The notes under the pieces: generated by a model
What the model was told of the DNA's origin: nothing
Database searches by the model: none
Seen by the model: the letters and a program-made list of their open reading frames with translations, nothing else
Position numbers and translations under genes: made by a program
NCBI GenBank assembly: GCA_010909165.1
Contig: MU008165.1
Location: forward strand, 1,550,001-1,614,000
Direction: 5' to 3'
DNA length: 64,000 nt
Source: Anthoceros angustus
Lineage: Eukaryota > Streptophyta > Anthocerotopsida > Anthocerotales > Anthocerotaceae
Shown: positions 1 to 10,862 of the stretch, piece after piece
Position numbering within the stretch: the first letter of the stretch is position 1
Layout: every line of letters begins with the position of its first letter

Positions 1-3000
1 CTAACCTGCGTATCAATCGACATAGGAATCGTTCATAATTATCTTCGGTGGTTGCCTTCAAAATTATTTGATAAAGCTGGCAGAGTATGCTTACTTGAGA
101 AAGCTGTTTGAATCTATTTCGTTGGCTTTTGATGAGGCGGAAGAGGGTGTCAAATTGCTTTGATCGTTTGGCAATTTCGTCTCCTCTTTTGCGCAGAAAT
201 GTGGTAAATATGTCGTGTGCGCGAACTTTTTCCAGGGCTTCTTTCCACATATTCGTCTATGATGCTCAATTTGTTACAAATTTATAATGTTTTATAATAA
301 TGTAATATAAGATATATTACTGTAGAGAAATTAATACCTTCAAACAAACTTGTCGATTCATTCTTTGACATATTTTGACCATTTCTACGATTTGTTGTTC
401 TCTTGCTCGTTGTAAATCGGCTGATTCCGCAATATCTAACTCAAGCCTAAGTATCTGCACAAAGTTATGATGGAGTTTTTACGATCTTTTGGGGGTTTTA
501 TCATTTGTTTATGCTGGATGAAAGTACTAAAACTGGCATGAACGACAAGTATTAAAGCTATGCAAAGTTATGTTAGAGTATGATCTCTTGTGTTTTTTAT
601 CATGTGTGGGATGAAAGTACTAAAACTCGCATGAGCAACAAGTATTAAAGCTGTGCAAAGTTATGTTAGAGTATTTATGATCTTTTGAGTTTTTCATCAT
701 GTGATTATACTAAATGAAAGTATTAAACTGTCATGAGGATGTATGAAAGCTAGTATTAGAAACATACCAATCCATGTCCTTCATGTACTTTCTGAGTTAG
801 CTCTTTTCCCCATTTTTCCACCACAAGAAAATTGTGCATATGAGAATCAATTTCTTTCCTCAAGTCATTTGCTATTTGAGTCGCCTTAGTTTTTTTAGTT
901 GTAACCACTAATAGCTTCCAAAAGAACATAGAACAAAGTAAGATTATTTATTTATAGCATACTTATAGTAAACCTTAAATTAACAATTATTACTAATTTA
1001 TTTTTTAACAACTAATATTTTCAATAATTATATTTTTTTAGAGAAATAAAATTTATATTATTATTATTATTATCATACAAAAGTAAAATTTCTATAGCAC
1101 ATAAGATAAACTAACCTCATGTTGAAGGGACTCTCGTTCATTCAAAAGGCATGGTATATGTCCTTGAATTTGTTTTACAAGCACATCATCATTCTTTAGT
1201 CTACGAAGGACCTTATCTTTCTCCTTCACATGTTGAGCTAAATTATCTTGTTCTAATTTCAAATCTGTTAAGACAGCCTTCAACTGCATCTCTAAGTTTA
1301 CCTATCCTCCATTTAACAAGGAACTTACTTCAATTTCCCATGAATAATATGTACATCTCAAACCATCCGTACAAAAAAATCAAAAAGGACACCTTATCTG
1401 CAATATATTGATCTGCTTCAATTGTTGCCATTTCTTGATCTCTTTGTAGTTCCTCAATTGCTCGCTCCTTTGACACTTCAACGTTTCAGATGCAATATAT
1501 CAAGACAAGTTTTACAACTTTTGACTTAACTTCTCATATTTTAAAGAATAAAAACTCATAATTTTTAATCTCATGAGTTCTCTTGTTAAAGAACAAAATG
1601 AAAGGAAATCAATACCAATCAAAATAAAGCTTTATCTACCTTTTGTTCAATGAGCAAGAACGACCTATCCACATACATAGAACCCCTCTCGTACTCTCCA
1701 GTTAATTCCTCAATACTCTTGTTTACGCTGACTATCTCATGGTCAAGCTCATCAAGCTGTAAACATGCCCAAAGTAAATGGGTATGCGTATATTTATTAT
1801 CAAATACAATTGTGATATGGTGAATATTACTCATCCATATTGGATTCCAAATACTTCCAGAAGTTTATGAGAATTAATCTTCCATATACCTTGCCCACAT
1901 GACGAGCATCAGATAAACGAAGATTGGACAATGCATTGATTAAAATATCTGCCTACAAGTCCGAAAAAAAACCAAGTTATTAGAAGCATTGCAAGCATAT
2001 GTCATTTATCGAGTATAATTGATATGTGAATTTTCATAATATATATTACATCCTACCTGCTTTCGATATCTTTCAGGAACTCCATCAAAATTGATTAATT
2101 CACTATCGTTTTCTATTTTTTCAGACACCAATTCCCCAACTTCAGCTTCAACTACCTCAAGCTTTTCCCGAATGTCATCCACCTGCAACACACAATATTT
2201 ACTGACATTTGCATAAATTGTTATTACAACATGCATATAATACGCCAACCATTTACCTCTTTTTTCATTTGTTCAATGCGCATCTTGTCTTTACTCATTT
2301 TATCCACGAAGTCAGCAACCTCCAACTATATGAACAAGAAAAACAAAACCATTGTTGCTTGTTTTCTAGAGTTTTCTTGATTGGAAATACTTGAAATGTA
2401 TGACTTGACAAATATCTTCCTCTCGATCTATCTATGCTATTTACTTTTAGTTGATGAACAATGGGTGCTATTGCAGCAGCATGCTCTTTCTCTATTTCTT
2501 CAATTCTCTTTTTATGCTCTTCTGATATTCTCACTAGCTCACTCGTTTCAATCAACCACGTATTTTCCTTTTCCCTATAATTTGTGTTAATGAAAAGCTA
2601 ATTACAAACAAAGAAAAAAAGAAAATTGTATCCCAATGCTAGATTGAATGGGAAGTATATGGTCAGAACACTTCTATAAACCTGCAAAGTGCCGATTCCT
2701 GCTCTGCTTGCTCATGATCTTCACGTAGAAGGTCCAGAGTCGTTTCTTCTTCTTTCGATTCTGCAACAAGCTTCCGGTATTCAATTTGCTCCTTCTGCGG
2801 AATTCCATGGATCACAGCTCAGGTTCCTCCTATCCAACTTGCAGATCCCTAGGCATACAATAAGATTTTTGTCTCAGCATAGGACGCCATAACTAGCCTA
2901 CCCTTTCAATAGAAAAGAGAATTCATCCTTTATATAATTTAGATGTGTTCCAATAGTTCATATATAGGCTTCCCAAAACCTTACAGTCTCAAACAACATA

Positions 3001-3373
3001 CAAACCTGAAGTTGAATAGCCAGCTTTTGGCTTTCAATTTCCAAGCTCCTTTCTGCAGCAACATTACGAATAACTGCATGGCGTAGTTCTTCGTACCTAA
3101 CATTACAATATAAAAATCTTAGCAAATCTTGTGCCTCATATTCCAATAAACTTATATTTGCAAAAGAGCATAAACAAGAACATACTGTTTTCGAACTTTC
3201 TCTCCTGATTCAGGCCCAATAGCCTTGTTCTTCACGAGGTCTTCCAATTCTAATATGACTTTCAACTTGGAGATATCAGTGGTCAAGTCCACCACTTCCT
3301 TTGGCTCGAACGAAGATGAGCCTCCCGCATCACTCTTTTCCTTGAAAGAAGGTTGCTTTGCTTTCTTCTTCAT
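1..3373 (-). CDS. Long coiled-coil protein, possibly flagellar (MBO2/CCDC146-like); 3' part beyond the window
   Basis: At least 13 short exons read leftward from an ATG at 3371-3373. The N-terminus is Lys/Ser-rich (about 25 residues), followed by almost uninterrupted charged heptad-like sequence. Examples are LEVVEAEVGELVSEKIEND near 2100-2180 and RKEIDSHMHNFLVVEKWGKE near 780-870. Exons, approximately: 3183-3373, 3006-3097, 2680-2795, 2446-2580, 2258-2325, 2057-2182, 1891-1953, 1640-1760, 1399-1485, 1117-1288, 768-916, 341-453, 95-252. All are bounded by GT-AG. The exon at 95-252 includes IKSQRNRFKQLS. The architecture of many small coiled-coil exons and no other domain resembles axonemal or basal-body proteins such as Chlamydomonas MBO2 and animal CCDC146, needed for flagellar motility. 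That assignment is inference. Introns are markedly AT-rich. The gene continues past base 1, with a probable acceptor at about 4-6. Confidence 0.6.
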
Positions 3374-3819
3374 TTTCCCCTTTTAAAGATTGATGGCTTG
3401 AATTTGTTTATTGCACAATCACTCAAGACCTGGGCTGCCGAAGCTGGGAATCGAGTGATGCCACCAAAGTGGGTGCACTTTGTACTCTCGAAAATAGTGC
3501 TAAACTCCTTTCCGGGCGGGAGTGCCTTTTTCAAGTGGGTTTGTGGAGGAAGCCTGTAGCAAGAACACTGATAGGGCTACATATTGCCCGCAGGAAACAT
3601 CGGAACAAATGGCCGGCAAAAACGGATCCGTTGACCTCAACACATGACAAACTAAACTGAACTGAGATGAGGAGCCAAAACAGTTTCATTCATGGGAATT
3701 TGATACAGCAAGCCTTGACAAGTTACAAGATGGTGGTACATACAAGGAACACAATCCTGTCATGTTCCGGAAAGATGGTACAAGGAAGCAGAATCCCTCG
3801 GGTTCCAGGGGTTCTGGAT
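3374..3819. other. Spacer between two minus-strand genes
   Basis: About 450 bases between the CNX2 stop at 3820 and the start of the coiled-coil gene at 3373. It should hold the CNX2 3' untranslated region and the promoter of the coiled-coil gene. No clear TATA box or repeat was recognised, and short open frames here have no recognisable features. Confidence 0.4.
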
Positions 3820-5439
3820 TCAGCCACCGATGTGGATCATCGGCCTGTTTTGGGTCCTGGCAAGCTCGAACATGCCTGCATGCGCAGCCTTCTTCCTCCG
3901 CACCTGCACCAACCCAACAGGCTGGACTCAGCAAATGTGAAGTACCTCAGCTGCATGAAGTACAGGAGCCAACAGGAAGGTGGAGAGGAGCCTCACCGCT
4001 GCTGCAATGATTCCCTGCAGCTCCGCATCGTCCGCCCCGGAGCGCAAAGCATCTCTCAGGCTCACCTGCAACAAGGGCAGGGAGCTGCTGGGTCAGGACA
4101 GCTGACCACAATGCAAGAACATACAAGGGCAGGTGATGCAGTGTGGGCATGGGCATGTCAGAACCTCTGCTGGGCCAAACAGGCAGACTTTGAAGTTGCC
4201 ATCAGCCATGAGGCGCAGACGGTTGCATCCCCCGCAGAAGTGCTCTGTCATGGAGGTGATGAAGGACACCGAGCCGTGGAAGCCGTCCACACGGAAATTC
4301 TTGGCTGTATCCGTGGGATGGTCTCGGAGTCTGTATAGGCTTGGGTGATGCTCCCTCTGCGTGAGAAAGCATCACAACCCAATTCTCAAGGCTCGTTCCA
4401 TATGGTATAGGAGCTTCCCCACAAGACCTCAGATAACATCCACCACAACATACCACTTTCGCCAGCATCTCTGCATACGACACCAGCTTCTTGGAGTTCC
4501 ACACATTGCCATCGAAGGGCATGAATTCGATGAACCGGACATTGATTGGCCTGTCCCTGGTGAGCTCCACGAAATCCAAAATCTCGTCGTCATTAAACCC
4601 ACGCATCACCACACAGTTCACCTGCCCACATCCACGCTCAAACATCACACCACCGTCGGCTCTTCCACACACCACATCAACCCAAAACACCATCTCAACA
4701 ACCCAACATCCCATCGCACCTTCACTGGCTGGAATCCCAGGTCCAACGCAGTCTGGATGGACTTAAGCACCCTGGAATGCCCCTTCCTCCTCGTCAAAAA
4801 CTCGAATTTCGCCGGCACCAGAGTGTCCAAACTGATGTTGAGCAAGTTCATCCCAGCAGCCTTGATGGCCTCCAGCTTCCTAGCCAGGATGAGCCCATTA
4901 GTGGTCATGGCAAGGGTCTTCAGCCCCTCCATCCTCCCCAACTCCCAACAAATGTCCTCCAGGTCCTTGGCTATGGTGGGCTCCCCTCCCGTGAGCCTGA
5001 TTTTGCTCACCCCTCCCCGCACAAACAACCCACCCAGCCGAACCACCTCATCCTTCCCCAGAAGCTTGGAATCCTGCGTCAGAGCCACCCCTTCCTCCGG
5101 CATACAATACTGGCACCGGAGATTGCACTTCTCTGTGAGGGAAATCCTGAGGTACGTATGCTTCCTGCCATGCGAGTCCACCAACATCTCCGACACCGAA
5201 GCGTCCTCCCCCGCCATCTCCTCCTCTCTCACCCTCGCCGATGCGGAAGCAGAGCTGAAAGCCCTGCCCTCGGGAACCCATCTCCACCCACCACCGCAAG
5301 CCGAAGTGGAAGGCTCGCAGGATTCAGGATTCCAACCCCCGCGCTGCAGAGACCCAGACCAGGGGGAAACAGCCCCGGCAGGCCGACAGAGAGCGGATGC
5401 GAGTGTCCGGGGAAGACGGAATCTGAGCCTGGCTGTCAT
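3820..5439 (-). CDS. CNX2: GTP 3',8-cyclase, molybdenum cofactor step 1 (CNX2/MoaA)
   Basis: Five exons, 5439-4720, 4621-4454, 4356-4165, 4065-3997 and 3903-3820, join in phase to give 410 residues, close to the usual plant length. CNX2 is a radical-SAM enzyme that, with CNX3, converts GTP to cyclic pyranopterin monophosphate in mitochondria. The first about 75 residues are Arg/Ala/Ser-rich and look like a presequence. The radical-SAM cluster motif is CNLRCQYC (C-x3-C-x2-C). The GGEP motif (RLTGGEPTI) and the second cluster site [10 protein letters not shown] with a later CLFG are present. The protein ends in the conserved Gly-Gly (MIHIGG). All key residues are intact. Its ATG lies about 140 bases from the pTAC6 ATG on the other strand, so the two probably share a promoter region. 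Confidence 0.93.
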
Positions 5440-5581
5440 GGTCGAATCCCGGGTCGGTGTTCGACATCCGCGCTCACTTTGAGCTGAGCCCGGGAAGCGT
5501 CAGGAGCACGGCTGGTGGGTGTGGTGAATTCCGTTCACCAGTCCGGTTCTTTGAAGGAATTGTGCAGGAAGCAGCAGGGGC
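5440..5581. promoter_or_regulatory. Short divergent promoter region, CNX2 / pTAC6
   Basis: About 140 bases separate the ATG of CNX2 (minus) from the likely ATG of pTAC6 (plus). Both 5' untranslated regions and both core promoters must fit here or overlap the coding starts. The stretch is GC-rich with no obvious TATA box, as is common for bidirectional housekeeping promoters. Bidirectionality is inferred from geometry only. Confidence 0.45.
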
Positions 5582-7084
5582 ATGGCGAGCGGGGTGCGGC
5601 TGGGGCCAGGGCTGCCCACATTGCCCGCTGCTGTGGCGGCCCGGGCTGTTGCCCGTGTGGCTGCGCGGAGGCAGGTGGTGGCCAGGCTCGCGCCCCGACC
5701 CACATTCTGCGCTGCAGAGGAGAGAGGTGGGGAGCAGGAATCTGGCGGGGCCGGGGCCGGGGCCGGCGAGACTGAGAGAGAAGCAGGCCTGGAAGCTGCG
5801 GGCGTCGGAAGACGACTTCGAGGTGGAGGACGCCGTGGACTACGAGCTGGACTCGCCTGAGGACGATGAGGACGAGAACGACATGCGGGACTACGATCCC
5901 GAGCCCGACCTGCCCGTGGAGAATTTCCTGTTGACCCGCCAGAGCAAGACCTTGGATTTCTCTGAAGGGGAGCAGGTGGAGACGGTGGTGGACTACAAGA
6001 TCAAGGAGGACGACTTCCACAAGATCAGCCTCCATCAGTGTGATTTCTTCATCAGGAAGGTGGATGATCCTGATGGGGATGTGTACGATTTTGGAGAGGT
6101 GGGTTATCGCCGTGGAGGACGTTGCTGGGTGTGAGTGTGTGAATGCTGGGTATGTCCTGCTCCTCATCTCTGGCTGTTTGTTGATGTTGCAGATGTATGT
6201 CACACCCCCTGATACAGATGTGTATGCTATTCCGAAGAAGCAAGGGAAGATGCCCACGAAGGTAGTACATGTACCCTTGCTTGTGTTGTGCGTGCAGGAT
6301 ATTAGGTGCCTGGAGCTGAACGTACCTCTGCTTGCAGCCTGTTCGACTGACGATGAGCAACTACGAGTACATCTGTAACTCGGAGCTTCCGGCGGGTCCT
6401 CCTCGATCACCCATGAGCAAGAATGAGAAGCATGTCATGAAGGTTGCCGCCTTGCTTGAAGGCAAAGCGCTTATGCTCTTCTCTGTGATGTCGTTTCCAT
6501 GTGTTTTGCTTCCCGAGCAACTATGATGTGCAGTCCTGTGTGGAGAATCTCTTACCTGCATCTACCACCCATTGCAGGTGTTCCTCATGAAGCACTACAG
6601 GAACAGACGGCACGATGACTACGATTTTGTGTTGGACTTTGAAGAAGTTTATGTCATTGACACAAGGACCAAGACCATATGCAGGGCACCTGTGGAGGTA
6701 GGAAGGATATGAGATGTTTGTGGGGCACATGACGAGGACAGTGTGGTGATTGTGGGTCCATGGTTGGTCACGAGGGATATTTGTGCAGGTACATGTGCCA
6801 GGCGGGAAGAAACGTGACAGGTCTGACGATCTGCTAACTGTTAGAGACGATGGCAACTCCTTTCGCATCATACATCAGGTAAGGAACGATGTGTTTTTAT
6901 CAGGGACAAAGCGTGACATCATTTTGCTGGTTCCAACACTGATGGCCGTCCGACATGTGGCCTGCAGAATGAGAGGAAAACTCCATGCGAGATAGTCGGG
7001 TCATTGCAGTGGGAAAAATCACGAGAGATGATGGAGACCTATTTGCGTGGATTCAGGGACTACGAAGTTTCAAATTGGTTCTGA
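5582..7084 (+). CDS. PTAC6: Plastid RNA polymerase-associated protein pTAC6 (PAP8)
   Basis: pTAC6/PAP8 is an essential accessory subunit of the plastid-encoded RNA polymerase needed for chloroplast biogenesis. Clear exons: one ending at 6098, then 6193-6261, 6338-6442, 6578-6697, 6789-6878 and 6968-7084 (TGA), all in phase. Recognisable family blocks are an acidic stretch with DYDPEPDLPVENF, RQSKTLDF, HQCDFFIRKVDDP, YVTPPDTDVYAIP, VFLMKHYRNRR, VPGGKKRDRSDDLL and the ending EVSNWF. The start is unsettled. ATG 5582 opens an Ala/Arg-rich, acid-free stretch (MASGVRLGPGLPTLP...) ideal for plastid import, but it is in another frame from the acidic block. A small intron (for example 5727-5778, 52 bases) would join them. 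The alternative is ATG 5457 in frame with no intron but a poor transit peptide. Confidence 0.87.
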
Positions 7085-7329
7085 TGGGTAGTTTCAGGCG
7101 AGAAATGCTTTCCAGTTTTGTTCCAGAAACGTCATGTAATCCCACGGGAGAACTGTATATGCAAGTCATGACAAACATGGCCAGCGCCGCAGTCGTTCCT
7201 TCAGGAACCAACGTGTAATCTGCCTATGAATACTGAGCATGTATATTGTACGGCATCTACTTTGTGCCATCACATCTGAGTGTGTTCCCGTCTCAAGCCA
7301 GCAAATAGGATACCGAGATGATCAATTTC

Positions 7330-9984
7330 CTACAGAAACGGCAGCAACTTGGAGTCCACACGATGTGGCAGACTAGTCCGCGCACCCAGACCTCGGCAAC
7401 ATGAGGCAGCCTGAACGAACAAAGCGCTTGGGTTACACGGGATACACTCAGGTGAAAAAAGTGAACACACTTCAGCAAAGAAACTGACTGTAAAGGATTG
7501 TGTTGTACCACAACTGCTGCAAGGGGAAGCATCTTCTCCACTGGGTATCCAGCGCACAGTGCTGCAGGATCGAGAAACACAAAATTAGCTGGTGAAGGTT
7601 AAGTGTCTGAGCAAGTAACCAGACAGAAGCAGCTGCTTACAATACATAACAGCGCCGATGAAAGCATCTCCTGCTCCTGTCGTATCCACGAGCTCTGCAG
7701 GAGGGATCTCCTCAGCCGTTCCCCACAGAAGTCTTCCTGCTACTTCTTGGTCTCCAGAAGCATGTGTCCTCAGTCTACCCACCTGGAAATGAGGCATGAT
7801 ACTTACAGAACTGCATTCATGGCTGGCCCAAAAGATTCCCCTTTCACCACCGACGCGTGGGAGGATTCTTCACACCTTGGAAGAAACAACAGAAGGCTGC
7901 TTGTTGTTCCTTTGCTTGATTTCTTGTTTCAATGACTCCAAGGTTGTCTGTACATCCAGACTCTCAGCCTCTCGAGGATCTGTAGAGATCTACAAAGCAT
8001 TGAGATTTGGAAAACTTTTAGACAGTGTGACAGGACCACTAAGATCATTGTACGAATCCGACATGAGGTAACACAAAAGAGGGTGGAGATGGTGAAGGCA
8101 GGGGGATCTACAATTGCTCATTCAAGCAATACACATCCAGGACCAGACAGGGCGACAGGACCATTAAAATCATTGTAAGAAGCCGACAGGAGGTAACACA
8201 AAAGTGGGGTGGAGACGGTGAAGGCAGGGGGACCTGGAATTGCTCGTTCAAGCATTACACATCCAGCGCCACCAAGTGTCACAATCAAGAACTTCATTTG
8301 AGGCAATTTCAAGGCCATTGCAAGCACGGCTTCAGCCAGGGTGCTGGTCCCTGTCCATCCCTGCAGTTGGAAGTCGGTACACACAGCTACTTAGATCAGT
8401 AGTCACAAGCCTGGATAAACTTGGTCTGAAATTCACTGACGCTTCTTACCTTTGGAAAATTGGATGAACACACTACGTAGTCGGCAAATCCAAGCAGCTC
8501 AGTAAGCTTGTCCCTCTTGAAGTTCTCAGCATCCACGAGTACTGGGATTTGCAGCCGTGCTGCCTGGAAGCATTTCATGGTAAGGATACGCTGGAAACAT
8601 TCAAATAACTGTAGGTCCCTGGTGTGTGACAACAAGATGTAACCTGATTGGCAACAACAAGTGCAGCATCCCCAAACCGCCCATCAAAGTAGACCAAGTC
8701 AGATTGATGGAGAGCCCGACGGACAGAATCTTCAGATAAATCATCTGCTACGAATGTGGATGATATGGGTGTATGGATGCAGGTTCGTGTTTTCCTGCAA
8801 ACGTCGAATGCGTGCGGCCACCTCAGCCAATGGAGAGAGATGGACAGGAAATTCCAAAAAGATCTGGTCCACTTACTGCTGCTCGTCCACAATGATGTAG
8901 GTGAACGCGGAATTACCTCCTGATGCTACCTGCATGGCCAACATCAGCTAAACAACCAGCCACTTCGAGCAGCTGCAGCAGAAATCACCCTTTCAGACAC
9001 TGGATTATACAAGTACCCAACAACAAGCAGCAACAGTCCCGGTACCCATGAGATGAAACACTCACCACAATGTTGGAAATGTCGATCCCCTCTGCTTCTA
9101 ACTCTGCCAGTATTTGCTTCCCTGTCCCGTCATCAGCCACCTGAATGAACCCAAGAACCTCAGGGACAGGGCACGTGCTAGCATTAAAGGATAAGCATCA
9201 TGCTCATAACCCATGCGACTACCTTTGACACAGTTCTCGGGGTCAATCCAAGTCGAGCTGCTGCAGTCAAGGCGTTCCCAACACAACCGCCACCTTGCAC
9301 CTGCTCAGGATGCAACCGACACGTGACGAACCATCAAAGATAGATCAGCTAATCCCCTGTGTCACAAACTAGCAAACCTTTTAGAAACCAACTTGCAGGT
9401 CTGCTGAAAATTGTAGAGCTCACCTGAAAGGACGTAGATCGGATTTTGTCATCGGGATTAGGAAACTTGTCCACACTGGCGAGATAGTCCACACACAGTC
9501 CTCCAAACCCAACCTACAACACAAACAATAACCGGGTCAGAAGAAACTGGGAGACAGTTATGCACAAATCTTAGAGAAGAAAGACTCCCCTCACCAGAAT
9601 GCGCTTCTCAGGGAGATGAAGCTGTTTGGCCTTCTCACTGCTAGAAACTCCAGTAACTGCTCCAGCTGATGTGTCCATGGCATGTGCTGCTACGATTCTA
9701 CACATCAACAGTAAGAAATTCTCAGTTGCAGCGACGAATTCATCATTCCTTCGTGCATCATTCATCTGTGGTTCAGGCAAGCCCACAAACTTTGACAGCT
9801 TGAGGGACCCCGATTTTGCCCATCCCAGCTGCTGCCTTGTCCAGGACGTGGGGAGTGCACATCTTTTGTTCCAAGAAGAAGGCATCCGTCCGTCCACACA
9901 TTCAGAATTGCCATGCCCAATGGGTGCGTGAGATGCTTTGCATCTGACGATGCTGCTGGCCAGCTCTGCTGCAAGCAAGGCCAT
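7330..9984 (-). CDS. pfkB-family carbohydrate/nucleoside kinase (At5g43910-like)
   Basis: About ten exons encode a ribokinase-fold kinase. Visible blocks in order: GFGGLCVDYLASVDKFPNPD (near 9515-9450), a glycine-rich VQGGGCVGNALTAAARLG (near 9300-9245), an exon with GNSAFTYIIVDEQQ, KTRTCIHTPIS, DLVYFDGRFGDAALVVANQ, PVLVDAEN, FADYVVCSSNFPK, KFLIVTLGGAGCVMLE, and the catalytic anion-hole/base motif DTTGAGDAFIGA. The C-terminus is CCRGLGARTSLPHR, with the stop at 7330-7332. The order matches a plant pfkB group of unknown substrate typified by At5g43910. A cytosolic sugar or nucleoside kinase role is family-level knowledge only. ATG 9984 is tentative; ATG 9678 (MDTSAGAVTG) is an alternative. One intron (about 7965-8240) holds a partial tandem copy of the preceding exon end. 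Confidence 0.82.
8022..8270. repeat. Imperfect tandem duplication (about 124 bases x2) spanning an exon end
   Basis: Bases 8022-8144 and 8147-8270 align along their whole length with scattered substitutions. Shared words include gacaggaccaYta, gaggtaacacaaaag and ggtgaaggcaggggga. The right copy carries the coding end GCVMLERAIP and a donor (CAG|GTCCCC). In the left copy the donor is mutated (GTAGAT context) and a stop precedes it, so the left copy now lies inside the intron. Confidence 0.75.
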
Positions 9985-10862
9985 GGCTACCCGCTTGGCC
10001 CGGGCTATGTCCAGGGGTAAAAGGCCAAGCCCGGTGAAAAAAGAGAGCCGTCCATGCAGCGGACGGAAGCTAGTCCCCCACACGTCCGTTGGGCGTACCC
10101 GGCTGACAGACGTCTACGGTGTGACGCAAGGCTCTTGCTGCGGCAGAGGCATTGGCAGAGGCGGTGGATAGACAGGGAACAACGATTGCACACAGCAAGC
10201 GTGTGTGGATTGGAATTGCAGCAGCCTCATCACCTGACACACGAATCTCCCTCCCCCTACCTGGTGGACTGTATGCGACACGATTTTGTTCTCTCTCTGA
10301 CGCTTCCTGGGGACCAGAATGCTTTGCTTATAAAAAGACAGAGATCACCTGGACAGTAGAAAGCAACGTCCAGGACTCGTGGGGATATCCATCATCGCAA
10401 CTCCATAGTCAGACTGGCTAACTGGCTGCACAGACGCTGCGTCCAAATCTGGTTGGTCGTCGCATTCCCGCCTCTCAGCAGGCTTGGGTCCTGCTAAATG
10501 CGTCACATCCTGCGAGGGGAGCCCACCGATGGTTTCTGTCAGCAGCCATTTGAATGATGGGGCGGTTGGGGCGAATTGGCGCTGCTTCTGGGCACGGTGC
10601 TCTCCGTCAGGACGGGGGGTTGCAGCTCATGGTGCTGGAGGCTGTGACTGGCGAGCTCTTGCTGACCGGAGCTAAAGCATTTCAAGGGGAGCTTGTGAGA
10701 GGGGATGGTTTTGGTTCCTGGGTTGTAGGGAAGGCAGTGGAGGGAGCTCTGGGAATGGGATGGGTGTGAGGTGAGGTGAGTTGAGGCGAGGTGAATTCAG
10801 GTGCTCTGAATTGTGAGCCCTTAGTGATTGCAGCTGAATTTGGAAGGGGAATTAGGACAGTC
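9985..10862. other. Divergent intergenic region with a TATA-like box
   Basis: About 880 bases between the pfkB kinase start (minus) and the WDR91-like start (plus). A TATAAAAA at 10329-10336 is oriented for the plus-strand gene but is 530 bases from its ATG, so a long leader or leader intron would be needed. No other gene is supported here. Confidence 0.4.

Noticed and set aside
3667-4338. 223-codon plus-strand open frame
   Set aside because: Antisense to the 3' exons of CNX2, reading through its introns.
4361-5482. 373-codon open frame on the plus strand
   Set aside because: It lies opposite the CNX2 exons, which have clear family motifs and splice sites. The frame is an antisense shadow in GC-rich coding DNA.
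5535-6410. 291-codon minus-strand open frame
   Set aside because: Antisense to pTAC6 exons and introns; no family motif.
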